A DNA stretch of 64,000 bases from Artocarpus heterophyllus (GCA_025403435.1 JAJQZP010000440.1:124001-188000), one strand, 5' to 3'; positions 1-10,928 are shown, numbered from the stretch's first letter. The notes: generated by a model from the sequence alone, not told the origin. Numbers and translations are program-made.

Positions 1-3000
1 GAAGACTTGAGACCATCAAACCCGAGGTCATGTACCTCACATTGAGGAGGTCAAACTTTAACTTTACTTGTGTACCTCACATCTAGGAGGTCACCACTTT
101 AACTTTACTTTCAGTACATCACAATAAGAAGGCTGGTACGACACTTTTTTTTATTATTTTTACTCTTACATTCTTTTGTAACTTGGTGAGCATATCAAAT
201 GCAATCACATTATATGTAAACACATTTGCAAATCATAATTATTCTCTTTAAAACTTATTGCATAACAAATGCAACATAAAACTAATTACTTAAACTGTAA
301 AACATTATGCATTAACAAAATGCAAAACATACTTTAAACATAAATTTTGCAAATATATTGCAAACTTTTACTTGATCTTTCAAAACTTTATGCACATCAA
401 ATACAACCATGCTTTAACATAATAGTTGCAAACAAATTGCAAATCTTGATTTAAACTGTAAAACTTTTTGTATAACAAACGCAAACATACTTTTAAAAAT
501 AATTTGTATAATAATTGCAAACACATTTGCAAACATATATATATATATAAACATTTGAAAATTATTTATTTCATGCTGTAGGTGAGGTTTGAAACTTACT
601 TGGATTGCTCTTTAGCGTTTCCTATTCCATTCCTTTTCCTTCCATTAGTCGGTTCTGTGTCCTGATCATACGACACCCGACTAATGAGTTAACTTTCTCT
701 TTATCAATCCACCTGATTGGTAATAAAACTTTAAACATCTAGCATTTATTTCCTCTTAACTTAACTTGATACCCTATCGATTTATCCCCCTCTTTACTTT
801 GTACTTCGTTGCTTTTAACTTTGTAACCCATCAGATTACCTTACCTTTCACTCTAGTTCCATAACCCATCAAGTTATTATTCTTTTGACTTGGCTTTGTA
901 TGCAACCTATCAAGTTATATTTTTCTTTACTTGAACGGCCCTTATTAAATTTCTTGTCTCATGTGACAGTTTTGTTACTTAACGTATTATGGAATATTTT
1001 CTGTCTAAGAGCATTTTGCTAGTTTAGAGTGTTCGACTCCGTTTTAACCGTTTTCTTACAAATGACGATTTTACCCTTAACGGGTTTTTCGTCTATTCCG
1101 TAACTTAATAAAACTCATTGCTTAACTTTACCATTCCATTACCTACATAATATAAAAAAATCCCCACCAAGGAATGTTTCCCAACATCGGGCGTTTCGGG
1201 TTCGTTTTGACCATTTTCATAAAATGACAATTTTGCCCCTAATGTTTTTTTTTTCATTATTTCCTTAACTAAACTTTAAATCCTTTAAAAACATAATCCC
1301 TGTGGTTACTTGCTGCCCACAAAAATGTAGGAACCTAACGTTCTTTGGTGAAAAATCTAGGTTTTACATAATTTTATGGTTTTGATCCGAAATACAAAAA
1401 TATTTATATTTTTGCCACCGGTACCAAAAACAATCATTTTATACCAAAATGTTCAGTTTTTTGCAAGGAACAAAACTTATAAAAGTACCATGGTCAAATT
1501 CAATACATTCCATAATGTTTCCATTTCTTGAATTTTTGTGCTTAAAATTTTGTAAATTTCGTAACTCCTAAACGGAGTCGAATTTTGGAAAACTACTTAT
1601 GACATTTTAGCATTTTCGATGTGTTCTACAACTTTTATGTTTTAACTTTCTTGAAATTCTAACGTTTATGGGGACTTTTTGGTTGATTTTCAAATATACA
1701 AATAATACATTTTTCTTTGTAATTTAGTTCATTTTGAAATTTCACCAAAACCCTTACTTTCTTCTTTCCATCATCATCACCATCAATATATAGCATAAAA
1801 CAATCATGCCTTGACATCCATCTTTCATACCATAGTCCAAATCATTTTATTAAACACTTTGCATACATAAAAACATAAACTTTAACTTGATTTTAAAGAC
1901 TAGGATTTAGAATTTTTACCAAGAATTCTCCAATCTTTTAATCCTCTAATTGTGCAATTAAACTTGCTTAGATTCCTTTGTCATAAACTATGACAAAAAT
2001 CCATTAAAACCCAACAATAACTTTGAAAAAAAATCACTAAAACCCGAAAAAAAGTTTGAAAATTTACTTTCAAAGTTGCAAAACTTTGCACTTAAACATT
2101 GGAGCTTGCTTTAATCATGATTTGGAGGCTTAGAAATCATCAAAATTTGAGAGAGGATGGCCTTAGGGAGGGATGGTTTTGGAGAGCCAAAATGGAGCAT
2201 TTTTTTTCTTCATTCCTTCCTTCTTTCCTTTCTTTCTTTCTTTTCTTTCCTTTTCTTTCCTATTTCACGTTTCTTTCTTCTTCTTTTTCCCCACCATGGA
2301 GACCAACATTTTGGTCTCTTTCCTCATAAAACAAATGATATATATATATATATATATATATAACTTGATTTTTAAATTAAATTTAATGACTCATCACCAT
2401 GAGTCATCACTTATCAACATTTGTGATTAAAAAAGGTTAGACAATTTTGTATGGTGGGATTAGGCCACATCAAGATGTGTGGTGGCCCAATTAAATTTAG
2501 CAAGGTGTCCCCATTTTTTTTTACACAGTATAAATTTATACTGACTATATTTTTTATACTGTTGGCATTCCTTTCTATACTGTTCATGAGGTCCCACAAT
2601 CTCCCATACTTACTTACATAAATCACATAATGTAATTCTAATATTATCCAATTTTGTACAGTCTAAATTTATATTGACAATATTTTTCTTATACTGTCGT
2701 TACATTCTCTATATTGTTACAACATTTCTCATTCATCCATATTCTCTAAACAGTATTATTCCTGTGTTGCTTTAACGTAAACATCTAATTTTTGTACTGC
2801 TTAACTTTAAACAGTCAAATTCTTACATCGTATTACTTTTACAGTCAAATTTTTACACTATAGTACTCTATCAGTGTACTTTCTTACACTATATTATTCT
2901 AATACTGTATAATTTTTTATATTATTATATAGTATTTTTCCTTAAACTGTATTTTTGTCATAGTACAATCTTAATTTATTGCATTTTTACTATACTTAAA

Positions 3001-3016
3001 AGGCTCGGGTGTCACA
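1..3016 (-). mobile_element. Partial long LTR of a Ty3/gypsy-type element
   Basis: Read on the minus strand, the sequence begins at 3016 with TGTGACACCCGAGCC, a typical start of plant Ty3/gypsy LTRs, and runs without a recognisable terminus to the window edge. There is no gag or pol frame. It holds two related blocks near 1025-1085 and 1195-1245 (an ACGATTTTACCC / ACAATTTTGCCC motif), a short direct repeat at 31-111 (TGTACCTCACAT, then CTTTAACTTTACTT), an (AT)n tract at 2338-2362 and a cluster of ACAGTA-like hexamers at 2525-2960, which would lie in U3. Whether it is a solo LTR or the edge of a full element cannot be told. The short pyrimidine-rich frames at 2099-2430 look like low-complexity sequence, not genes. 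Confidence 0.6.
2525..2960. repeat. Cluster of ACAGTA/TACTGT hexamers
   Basis: About fifteen imperfect copies of TACTGT or its complement ACAGTA, often extended to TATACTGT or ACAGTCAAATT, lie at irregular spacing of roughly 20-40 bases. They sit close to the start of the minus-strand LTR, where U3 promoter elements are expected. No protein-binding identity is assigned. Confidence 0.5.
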
Positions 3017-3242
3017 TTTACAAGCTTTGGTTCATCGTCAATGGTTGTGCACCTTTGGCAACGCCTCCTCTTATTTGGTTTGTTTTTGATAATGGCATTT
3101 GAAAATTACACACTGTTGGTGTTGTTTTCTTTTTAACGATTTAATTTTTGTTAAAAAAAAAACTAAACAGTGACTTAAGAACACATTGCTACGAGGAAAT
3201 GTACTAATGTAACATCGTTGTGATTTGCTTATGTGATATGTA

Positions 3243-3362
3243 GAGTGTGTTTTTTAAAGCTATTCTAACTTATTAGTTCTAATCGCTATAGTGTAAAGCT
3301 CTTACATGTTATAATATTTTAGCTCTAGCTTATTAGTTTTAATTACGTTCTTAAACACACTC
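3243..3362. mobile_element. MITE-like 120-bp inverted-repeat element
   Basis: The ends are inverted copies of GAGTGTGTTT, and the interior contains CTTATTAGTTCTAAT-type repeats and TA-rich sequence. A related, longer sequence lies near 43710-43895, so this looks like a dispersed family. No clear target duplication was seen, which limits the call. Confidence 0.35.
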
Positions 3363-3823
3363 ATCATTTTCGTAGTAGGAAAATTAGTTGTTGCTTTTAT
3401 CAGATATCATTATGCAGTTGCTTAAGATGACATGACGTACCTCTCATGGTAAAAGATACATATAGCATGTTTGATAAAGTTCTCATACGCTACGATAAAG
3501 GCAAAAAAGTTGCTACAGTACAAAACTCTCATATGTTACAGCGTTTACAATTCTAACTAATGGCTCTAACTACCAGACGAAGCACCCTAATAATTGTTAA
3601 ATGAAGAAATATGAGTCAGAAATAGCTACAGGGTGAATTGAGACCTGAGAATGCTTTTATCATCATAGTTTTCGTCCCATATTCGATTCATAAAACCATT
3701 ATCGTCCTTATTCCCCACCAAGGAGAGGCAAGGACACGTTCAATAAATCTTTATGTATCTCATTACCCATGAGGCTTTTTATCGTCTAAGAAAATTCAAA
3801 TAAGTTGGAAACGAAAAATAGAC

Positions 3824-4690
3824 GGCTCATTTGGTAGTATTTTTATTTTTGGTTTTGGTTTTGGAAAACTTTGAAAATGAAAATATTTTGGAAAATGAGC
3901 TGGGCCTGTTTTGTAAATTGTGTTTGGTTGATACGTTTTGTCATTTTTAAGAACAGCTGAGAAAAATAAATTGTGCTTTATGTATGTGTTTTTGAAAACA
4001 CAAATTTAATTAAAAAAGCTAAATATTAATATAATAATAATAATTGTTATTATTTAGTTAAACGAAGAGGAATTCCTCTTCTTCCTCCTTTACTGTGGTG
4101 AGGCAAGCGCCGACGCCAGCGATTGTGCAAGCTACAGCGACTACGTCAATGTCGACTGACCCAACCACACCCCTTGACAATAGCAGATTGATGGTGCTCT
4201 CGCATCGACGGCCACTCCGAAAGCTTCCCTTCCATTGACAACCACTCTCGCAGAGATCAATGGCGCCACCAATAGAGATCGACACAACTTTCGATCCGAC
4301 AAAAATGGCCACTCCACGAGCTTCCCTCTTATCACGAATAGGCCGTTGGGTTGTGGTGGGGGCACTCCGATGAGGTTGGGCTCCGGAGATAGAGGAGGTG
4401 ACTGTTGCAGTTGGGCGGCACCAAGACTTGCCTGTAGAAGGAGGGTGGCTTGGTTTGCTGGGTGCTGCCAACTAGGTTCGCTAGTGTAGCTGGGATGGCA
4501 GCAAGTTCACCGGTGAGGGCTAGTTGTGGGTCTTAGAGAAATATTGAGGGAGGGAGTGCGAGAGAGTGAAGAGAAAATAAAGCGAAAACAACTTTTTTTT
4601 GTTTTCATTTTTGGGGCTTTTGGGGGAGTTTTTAGAAATGTTTTTGCTTTATGTTTTGTCTAAAATTTAACCAAACAAGTTATTGTTTTC
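3824..4690. mobile_element. Left part of a possible non-autonomous DNA transposon (split by the LTR element)
   Basis: The left edge (GGCTCATTTGGTAG) resembles the inverted right edge at 12960-12971 (GGGGCTGTTTGGTT). Both flanks consist of TTTTG/GAAAATG-rich sequence that reads as one continuous stretch once the LTR element and its TTTTC duplication are removed. A GC-richer core lies at 4075-4500, unlike the surroundings, and may be a captured fragment. No transposase and no firm target duplication were found; the terminal match is only about 9 of 12. Confidence 0.3.
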
Positions 4691-6665
4691 TGTGACACCC
4701 GTTATTCTCCTAACGGGTATTGAGGTAATTAAATTAATTTTTAATGTATAAAAAAAAATTGCTTCATTTAAATTTATTTTATAATATTTATTTTTATCTA
4801 TTTTTAAATTTTCTAAAATTCTCCTATATTTATTTAGTATGATTACTAAAAAGCCTTAGAACTTCTAATAAATCTCAAAAATGTCATATTGGCATTATAT
4901 GTGTTAAAGTCTTTAGATGAGACATAAGGATATCTTTTCCAACTACTCTTGACCCTCATTTTCTTTATTTCCTCCGTGACATGCTTCAACATGTCTCCTC
5001 TATAATTGTTTCTATCACTTCTCTTCAAAGACTTCATCTTTTCTTCCTTTCTCTTCCACGGTTCCCACACTCTTCTTCTCATTTCTTTGCTGAAGCAAAA
5101 TACTTAGAGAACTTCTTCAAGGCAGCCATAAAAATCAGCCACCATCACCTCCATTTGAGCAAGAATTTCAGTCATACCGAAGTAAAGGAACCTGTTTTGA
5201 AAACCATTTCAAGCTTCCAACTAACCATAATCCGAGGTTAGAATCTTATGAACAAATTTAGTCTTTCATTTATAAATTTTCTTTTATACTAAAGGATTAT
5301 TCAAATTTGCGTTCTTAAACCTAAGTATATGTTTGTTGCTATTTTGGAGCATATGTATGAAGTCTAAGTGTATATGCCCTAGACAGAAAATTTATATTGT
5401 TAAACTTTATAATACCTCTATGGGCAGTGGTTATTTCTTGAAATTCTAAGATTAAATTAAAATAAATTTTATGAATGTAGTTGTATGTTGTGCTTTAGTT
5501 TTAATTGTCCTTATGCACGCCTTAGGATCAAGGGAGTATGGAGCTAACGTTAATTGATTCCAGGATTAAGAGACTGTTGATAAGCTTAAAAGGTAGGGAT
5601 TCTATTACTCATCTTTTGTGAGGTTTTTATAGAATTAAAATTGATTGTTTTGCCGCAATATATATATATCTATGTTGAACTGATATTATATGTGTATCAC
5701 ATATGAAACTATGACATGGACTCGTCTTGTATTGTACGGCGAGGAACATAATGAATTGACACATGTTATAAATTGAGAAGCATGGTTAGGAAAACTAACT
5801 CTATTGATAATGATTCAATATAGAGAAATTGTGAGACATGAAGAGGGCGACGGTTACGTCCTTGGGCATGAATACCCTAAAAGGTAAAGTAGGGGGAAGG
5901 CGATGACGCTTCCTTGGGTTGAAAGTCCCAGAACACACTGTACAGGAATCGATTTGGTGAGGACTCGGGGCTTGATGTCCCCTCACCGGAACACCCTTGG
6001 AATGTTTATAGGGTGATCAAGTGCGCCCATTTGGGTCTCGATGAGTTGAGTGATACTCTATTTAACATGGATACCTAGGAACAATGATGATTGGTAATAT
6101 TTGCATAAATGTGTAATTATGACACTTGGTAATGATTAACTACGGTATCCATAAGATGTGATCATAATAAACCTCATAATCTGGAATATGATGTAACTTA
6201 CTAACCATGCAGGTTTTAATGTGGTAATGATAAAAACCTAAAGGTGAGTAATGGCTTTCTCTACTGAGCATAGTGTTGCTCATTCCCTTATGTTTATATC
6301 TTTTCAGGACTCACTAAGTGTGAGGTGGCTACGAGAAATATAGTTGAGGAAGTGATGTAGCTATATTACATTGGGACTGCTTCAATTGTTGAGAATGTTC
6401 TTCATGATAATGTAAGCATCAATTGTTACTTTCTGTGACTGTATTACAATGTGTTGAGGGTTAAAATGATGATGACAACAGTTTATATTATTAAATTTAA
6501 GGTGCTACATTAAAACTGTGGTTTATTTATCGTTTATATTTTTATTTTTGAGTTGAGAGTTTTCATTTAAGTCCCGGGCAAATTTTATTTTTAAGGTTTT
6601 ACTTTTATTATTTATTTTTATTTTATCTCATTAAAAACTGTTAACCCCCATATAGGGGCGTTACA
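4691..6665 (+). repeat. 5' LTR of the LOG-carrying element
   Basis: 1975 bp, TG...CA ends. It matches the 3' LTR throughout by eye; the only difference I found is one A in the run after AATGTAT (nine here, eight in the 3' LTR), and the lengths 1975 and 1974 agree with that. Small frames inside it (4846-5082, 4981-5241, 5801-5986) recur identically in the 3' copy and have no family resemblance, so I do not call them genes. Confidence 0.93.
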
Positions 6666-6672
6666 GAATTTT

Positions 6673-6685
6673 TGGTATCAGAGCC
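6673..6685 (+). other. tRNA-iMet primer-binding site
   Basis: TGGTATCAGAGCC lies seven bases after the 5' LTR end. This is the complement of the 3' end of plant initiator methionine tRNA and is the standard minus-strand priming site of many plant LTR elements. Confidence 0.9.
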
Positions 6686-8154
6686 TAAGTTCGGTTAACC
6701 TAGGGAGTGTAGCACCACTTTAAAAAAATATATTTTTGAGATGGTTTTGAAGCTGAATTTTCATTGTCATCATCAAAATGAACCTTCACATTGATTTATA
6801 CAGTCTAGAAGGATGTAACATGGAAAGGCCATAGAATGAAAATATCAATAGTTATATGAGTACAATAATTATATAGAAGGAAAGTATTAATAGTTATAAG
6901 GGAATGATAATTATATGGAATGAGTTTATAAGTAGAATGCTTATGAGAGATTCGTATAATATTTGGACCTATAAGCATATCTAATTCGTATAAACGATGA
7001 GAAATTTGTATAGATACGAGGATTTAAGAGCCTTTTGTCTCGTGAAAAACAATAAGAAATATAAGGCTTGACTTATTGATTTTAAAGTTTGACATAGATA
7101 TGCCAAATTTTTCGTAATTGATTCAAACCTAAGTAATGATTATGTGTGGATTCGATGGAGCACATAAGTGTCAATGTCTTTTCTTAAAAGTTCTATTTAT
7201 TTGAGGAATATGATATAAGTTGGGAATCATGGTATTGAATCATGAGAGAGATAAATGTTAGACTTTTGGTCTGTTGAGACTGTGTAAAGTCTAGAATGCA
7301 TGAATCTCAAAATTGGAATATTTTGTTACGTACATTGTATTTAAGTGTATCAGTGAATCTTTTGGTTACCTAAGGTTTTGTTATATGAGGAAATTATATA
7401 TTGTATAAGTAGAATTGTGGAGATTGTAGATGTTCCTAAGTAGTAACATCTAGTGTCTTTGTTCGTTGATATGGTCTACGTTGAAAAACGTAAATCGTAT
7501 TGATTTCAAGGTTAGTCGCATTCTAAACCCTTGGTAGTAATGATGATGAATCCATTGATAGATGTTGAGTATTAGGAATAACATATGGGTGTATGCATTG
7601 TTCAATAAGGTTTTGATTAAAACAAAATTATTTGAGTTGCTGGAAGATTGTGTTGTTATGAAATGATTTTAAATATCATTCAGGAAGATCCTTGTTGTCG
7701 TTAAATTAGATTTGTTGTTTATAGTCAACTTTATCTATAGTGGGCTTTGAATTGGGTTTGAGATTTATACAAATTGGTTTTCAATTTTATGTTTGTTATT
7801 TAACTCGTTCCAAATGTGTTAAGGCCTGAAACAACTTGACCATTTTCAACTAAGAACATTTGGGCCTAGTTCAAATCTTAAATCAGTTTGATTCACACTG
7901 TCTCTCCCACGTGATTTCTATACGTGTCATATACAGTGGTTTAATCATTGTTTACAAATACGTTTACTGTGCATAGGAGCTTATTTCTCTGAGTTCACTT
8001 TTTCTCTCTTAATTTGTTATTTTCTCTCTAAATCGCAAATCCTCTTCTTTTTCATTAAAAATTCTTCTTTTCCTAAAAAAGAAGAAGGAATTCTAGGATT
8101 CTGCAATTTACTATCTTAATTTTTCCTTTCTATTTACTCTTCTTTCATCTCATC
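6686..8154 (+). other. Non-coding 5' leader of the retroelement interior
   Basis: About 1.5 kb of AT-rich sequence between the primer site and the first ORF. I see no gag-like frame, zinc knuckle or other coding remnant. The last 170 bases are pyrimidine-rich (repeated TTTTCTCTCT) and lead to an ATG in good context (CATCATGGAC). Confidence 0.6.
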
Positions 8155-8676
8155 ATGGACCCAAAGTACCAACACCTGAGAAAGTATTTCCCATCACTCT
8201 CCCAAAAGATTCTCAGAAAGAAATACAAGGCTAGAATTACTCGGTTGTGGATTCTTATGCGTTTTGGTATCCCTTGTGATGTGAGAATGTTAATAGAGGG
8301 GAAAATCCGTCCGAGTGACTTTAGTCAAGATGTCGGTTTACCAGGAACGGGTACCAGTCGTAGTGCAATGAAAAGAAGAGCTCGTGCCATCGTGGTCGCT
8401 TGTAACAAATGTGGAAGACAAAATTGTAACGGTAAATGTACTTCACCTGGTTATATGTCTACGAATAGAGAGGATAAAATAAGGTTTTGTAGGAATGGAC
8501 TTTCAAAGGAGAACTTGGATAGTATCCATCCTCCTCTCCACGGTCACCCTAGTGGATATGTTCAAGGAGCTATTTTTAAACTCTGGCCTAAATTTTATAC
8601 AGAAAGACAACGCCTCAGGAATATGGTATTTCTAGATCCTGTTTGCCAAGCCATAAGAAAACTGGATGGGGAATAA
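8155..8676 (+). CDS. Small basic Cys-rich protein, resembling plant-virus nucleic-acid-binding proteins
   Basis: This 173-aa intact ORF is the first of two cargo genes inside the LTR element. The N-terminal 37 residues are basic (LRKKYKAR). A Gly/Ser-rich turn at 61-70 leads into the arginine-rich arm AMKRRARA (71-78), then four cysteines in C-x2-C-x4-C-x3-C (83, 86, 91, 95), then DKIRF (107-111) and NGLS (114-117). The order G-x-G-x-S, basic arm, Cys cluster, then K-[IL]-R-F is what I recall for the 3'-proximal nucleic-acid-binding proteins of Betaflexiviridae (carla-, viti- and related viruses), some of which suppress RNA silencing. An alternative is a much-altered gag nucleocapsid knuckle, since C-x2-C-x4-C-x3-C is close to CCHC. 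The ATG at 8155 has G at +4. Family assignment is inference; that the ORF is intact is seen directly. Confidence 0.6.
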   Translation: MDPKYQHLRKYFPSLSQKILRKKYKARITRLWILMRFGIPCDVRMLIEGKIRPSDFSQDVGLPGTGTSRSAMKRRARAIVVACNKCGRQNCNGKCTSPGYMSTNREDKIRFCRNGLSKENLDSIHPPLHGHPSGYVQGAIFKLWPKFYTERQRLRNMVFLDPVCQAIRKLDGE

Positions 8677-9321
8677 GTCATCGCTCTATAAAGGTTATTT
8701 AGTCTTTACTTATTTGAAGCAGTTTTAGCTGATGTTCAACAGTTTATGTTTTTCTTTTACTCAGAATATTTGCTTTTGTGTTTGAAATAATTGTGATTAT
8801 TAGATTGATACAGTAAGTGTTAATATCTTATTTAATTTATGATTTTCTTAAATATATATATATAATAAAATATATTATCTTATCAGACACGTTACATACG
8901 GTACAGTAATATGTTTGAATTTTGAAAAACTTATCCAGATATTTTAAGATTTGTGTCTCAAATTTCAAAAGTTCTACAGTATTTGTCGTTTATATTAAAT
9001 TTCTAGACTTGGTGTATATTTGTCAAAAAGTCTACAGTTGTGTCATGAGGGTCTTCTGTCGAATTGTTCTCAATTGTCAAAAGTTATACAATTAGAGTCT
9101 AATCTTTTTCAAAAAGTGAATCAGATTTTCTGTAAACTATCAATCACCTTATCTTACTTTCTTATCCGCACAAGATTTTGTTTAAATCTTTGGATTACCT
9201 TTTCATTACCTACTCGTCTATCTCTTTAGCCCTTTTTGTATATTTCTCATCTTTAAAAACTTATGTAGAACCCGAAGTCTAAGTGGAGCAGACATTAAGC
9301 AACCACTTCTATAAACCAAAT
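8677..9321 (+). other. AT-rich spacer between the two cargo ORFs
   Basis: 645 bases with no convincing coding frame; an ATG-less frame at 9020-9229 is not supported by composition or similarity. It contains a TATATATA run at 8854-8864 and several T-rich stretches. It could hold an internal promoter or splice signals for the second ORF, but none is identifiable by eye. Confidence 0.5.
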
Positions 9322-9972
9322 ATGTCTACCTCCCAGTCCACGAAGAAAATAAAGAATGTCTGTGTCTTTTGTGGTTCCAGCCTTGGAAAAGATAAAGCTT
9401 ATTTAGAAACTGCAAATCACTTAGGGCAAGTCCTAGCACACAAGAAGATTAACATAATCTATGGGGGTGGTAGTATAAAAATGATGGTAAATATGGCACT
9501 AGCAGCTAGGTCTAGCGACGCTACTGATGTAAGAATTTGGCCTCATATTCCAGTTGAAGGAAACCTTTGTAAGGAAGCCATAGGTAAGGGAGAAGGAGTC
9601 AGGAGTATCCCTAAAAATTTTAAAGACATAATCTATAATTCTGATGCTTTTATAGCATTACCTGGTGGTCTAGGTACTCTTGAGGAAATATTTATAGTTG
9701 CTTGTGGGCAATTGTTGGGCTTTTATTCCAAACCTTTGGGACTGCTGAACGTAAAGGGTTTTTATGACGGTCTTTTGAAATTTCTAGATTACGCTGTGGA
9801 AGAAAACATCACTACAGAATCGGAGAGACAAATCTTTGTTACTGCTTCAACAGCTGAGGAATTGATAGATAAAATGCAAATCATACATCCAGAATCCGAC
9901 ACTGCAACATCCAAGCTTGAATGGGAAAGGGAAAGCCGGGAGCGGCCAATTGATTTGAATCTCCATCTGTAA
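9322..9972 (+). CDS. LOG-like protein (cytokinin riboside 5'-monophosphate phosphoribohydrolase family), retroelement cargo
   Basis: LOG enzymes release active cytokinin bases from nucleotide precursors in the cytosol and nucleus. This 216-aa ORF has the family fold signature: CVFCGSS at 14-20, YGGGS at 47-51, and an intact PGGLGTLEE at 114-122, followed by KPLGLLNVKGFYDGLL. Length matches plant LOGs (about 210-220). I start at the ATG at 9322; the frame runs on upstream to 9283 without another ATG. Plant LOG genes normally have several introns; this copy has none, so it was probably captured through RNA. Two departures matter. The usual GLMG after GGGS reads KMMV, and the segment where LOGs have MH-x-RK reads IPKNFK, removing a residue known to be needed for catalysis. 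The C-terminus ends DLNLHL, an LxLxL pattern. It may therefore be inactive, altered or regulatory. Confidence 0.9.
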   Translation: MSTSQSTKKIKNVCVFCGSSLGKDKAYLETANHLGQVLAHKKINIIYGGGSIKMMVNMALAARSSDATDVRIWPHIPVEGNLCKEAIGKGEGVRSIPKNFKDIIYNSDAFIALPGGLGTLEEIFIVACGQLLGFYSKPLGLLNVKGFYDGLLKFLDYAVEENITTESERQIFVTASTAEELIDKMQIIHPESDTATSKLEWERESRERPIDLNLHL

Positions 9973-10928
9973 TCTTTTTGTTTTATCTTTGGCATGTAGG
10001 CATGTGTGTCCGTATTTCGTGTGTTACGAATAACCGTTTGCCTTGTATTCTGTGTTTTTTTGTGGTACGTCGTTGTTAAATCTTTTAGATTCATTGAGCC
10101 TAATGCCGGGATGGCTGGATACGGAGTACTTGATGCTCTCGAAACGCATCCTTCTTAAGGTCCGATCTTTTATTTATCGATGTTTTTGTATTCTATAAGC
10201 ATGCATGATATGGATAGCTGGTATACGGAGTGCCTTGTACTCTCGAAACGTATCCGTATTATGTTTGTAATGTGTAATATTCTGTTAATATTATGTGGAA
10301 GTACCAGAGTCAGTTATGGGGATATTCCATATGAAATATGAGTATATTATTTGGATTGAATGTTTGTGTCATGAGGATAGCTGTTTAATGAAAAATATGC
10401 CGGGTATGTTTGCAACTCTGAGATTCCGTTTAATATCTCTATGAGTAAGTTTAATGTATAGTTTTGAATAGAAGTGTTTGTGATATATGTTTTATGATTA
10501 TGTTCTAGTTTATTAGTTGAGGTATGAAATCAAATATATTTGACTTTTCCTTACTCAAAAAGGAAAAGGAACCTAAAGATGAAGTATATAAAATTTCTCT
10601 GGCAATCTCCTTAAATGTGATTGTAAATCACAGTCCATGGACAATGAAGGACTGGAATCATGGTATGGTCAATATGTATGCCTGATCAGATTCTTAGACT
10701 ATTATACGGTGTTATAAGTTGAAACTTGTCAGAAATACTCTTATTGAGGGATTTAGGAGTAAGATTTATTATGCAAGTAAATAAGTGGAAATACGATAAC
10801 TTAAATTTGGAGGACAAACAACATTAACGGTTTAGACTCAGAATTGGAATCATAGTGGAATCATAATTTTTACTAGTATTGCTAGAATTGAAATTTCGAG
10901 GACGAAATTTCTTTAAGGGGGGTAGAGC
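9973..10928 (+). other. 3' non-coding interior of the LOG element with polypurine tract
   Basis: Holds two related hairpin-forming repeats (listed separately), then AT-rich sequence, and ends with GAATTTCGAGGACGAAATTT, AAGGGGGG (polypurine tract, about 10914-10922) and TAGAGC immediately before the 3' LTR. The FEDEFRG-like coding remnant of pol that normally precedes this signature in chromoviruses was not found. Confidence 0.6.
10111..10260 (+). repeat. Two imperfect direct repeats, each able to form a stem-loop
   Basis: Unit 1 (10111-10151) and unit 2 (10212-10260) share the pattern ATACG-GAGT-loop-CTC-TCGAAA-CG(C/T)AT. Within unit 2 ATACG pairs with CGTAT and GAGT with ACTC; in unit 1 the same stems form with one A-C mismatch, as if the structure rather than sequence was kept. 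They lie 140-290 bases after the LOG stop codon. The role is unknown; packaging, stability or 3'-end signals are possible. Confidence 0.5.

Noticed and set aside
4058..4489. Overlapping frames in the GC-richer core on both strands
   Set aside because: Competing frames in several phases, low-complexity composition and no recognised family; more likely a captured fragment in a non-autonomous transposon.
4846..6000. Short open frames inside the LTRs of the LOG element (repeated at 11083-12223)
   Set aside because: They are identical in both LTRs simply because the LTRs are, occur on both strands and show no domain or codon evidence.
8155..8676. ORF1 as an ordinary gag protein
   Set aside because: No capsid block, length is short and the Cys spacing is C-x2-C-x4-C-x3-C rather than C-x2-C-x4-H-x4-C. 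Kept only as an alternative.
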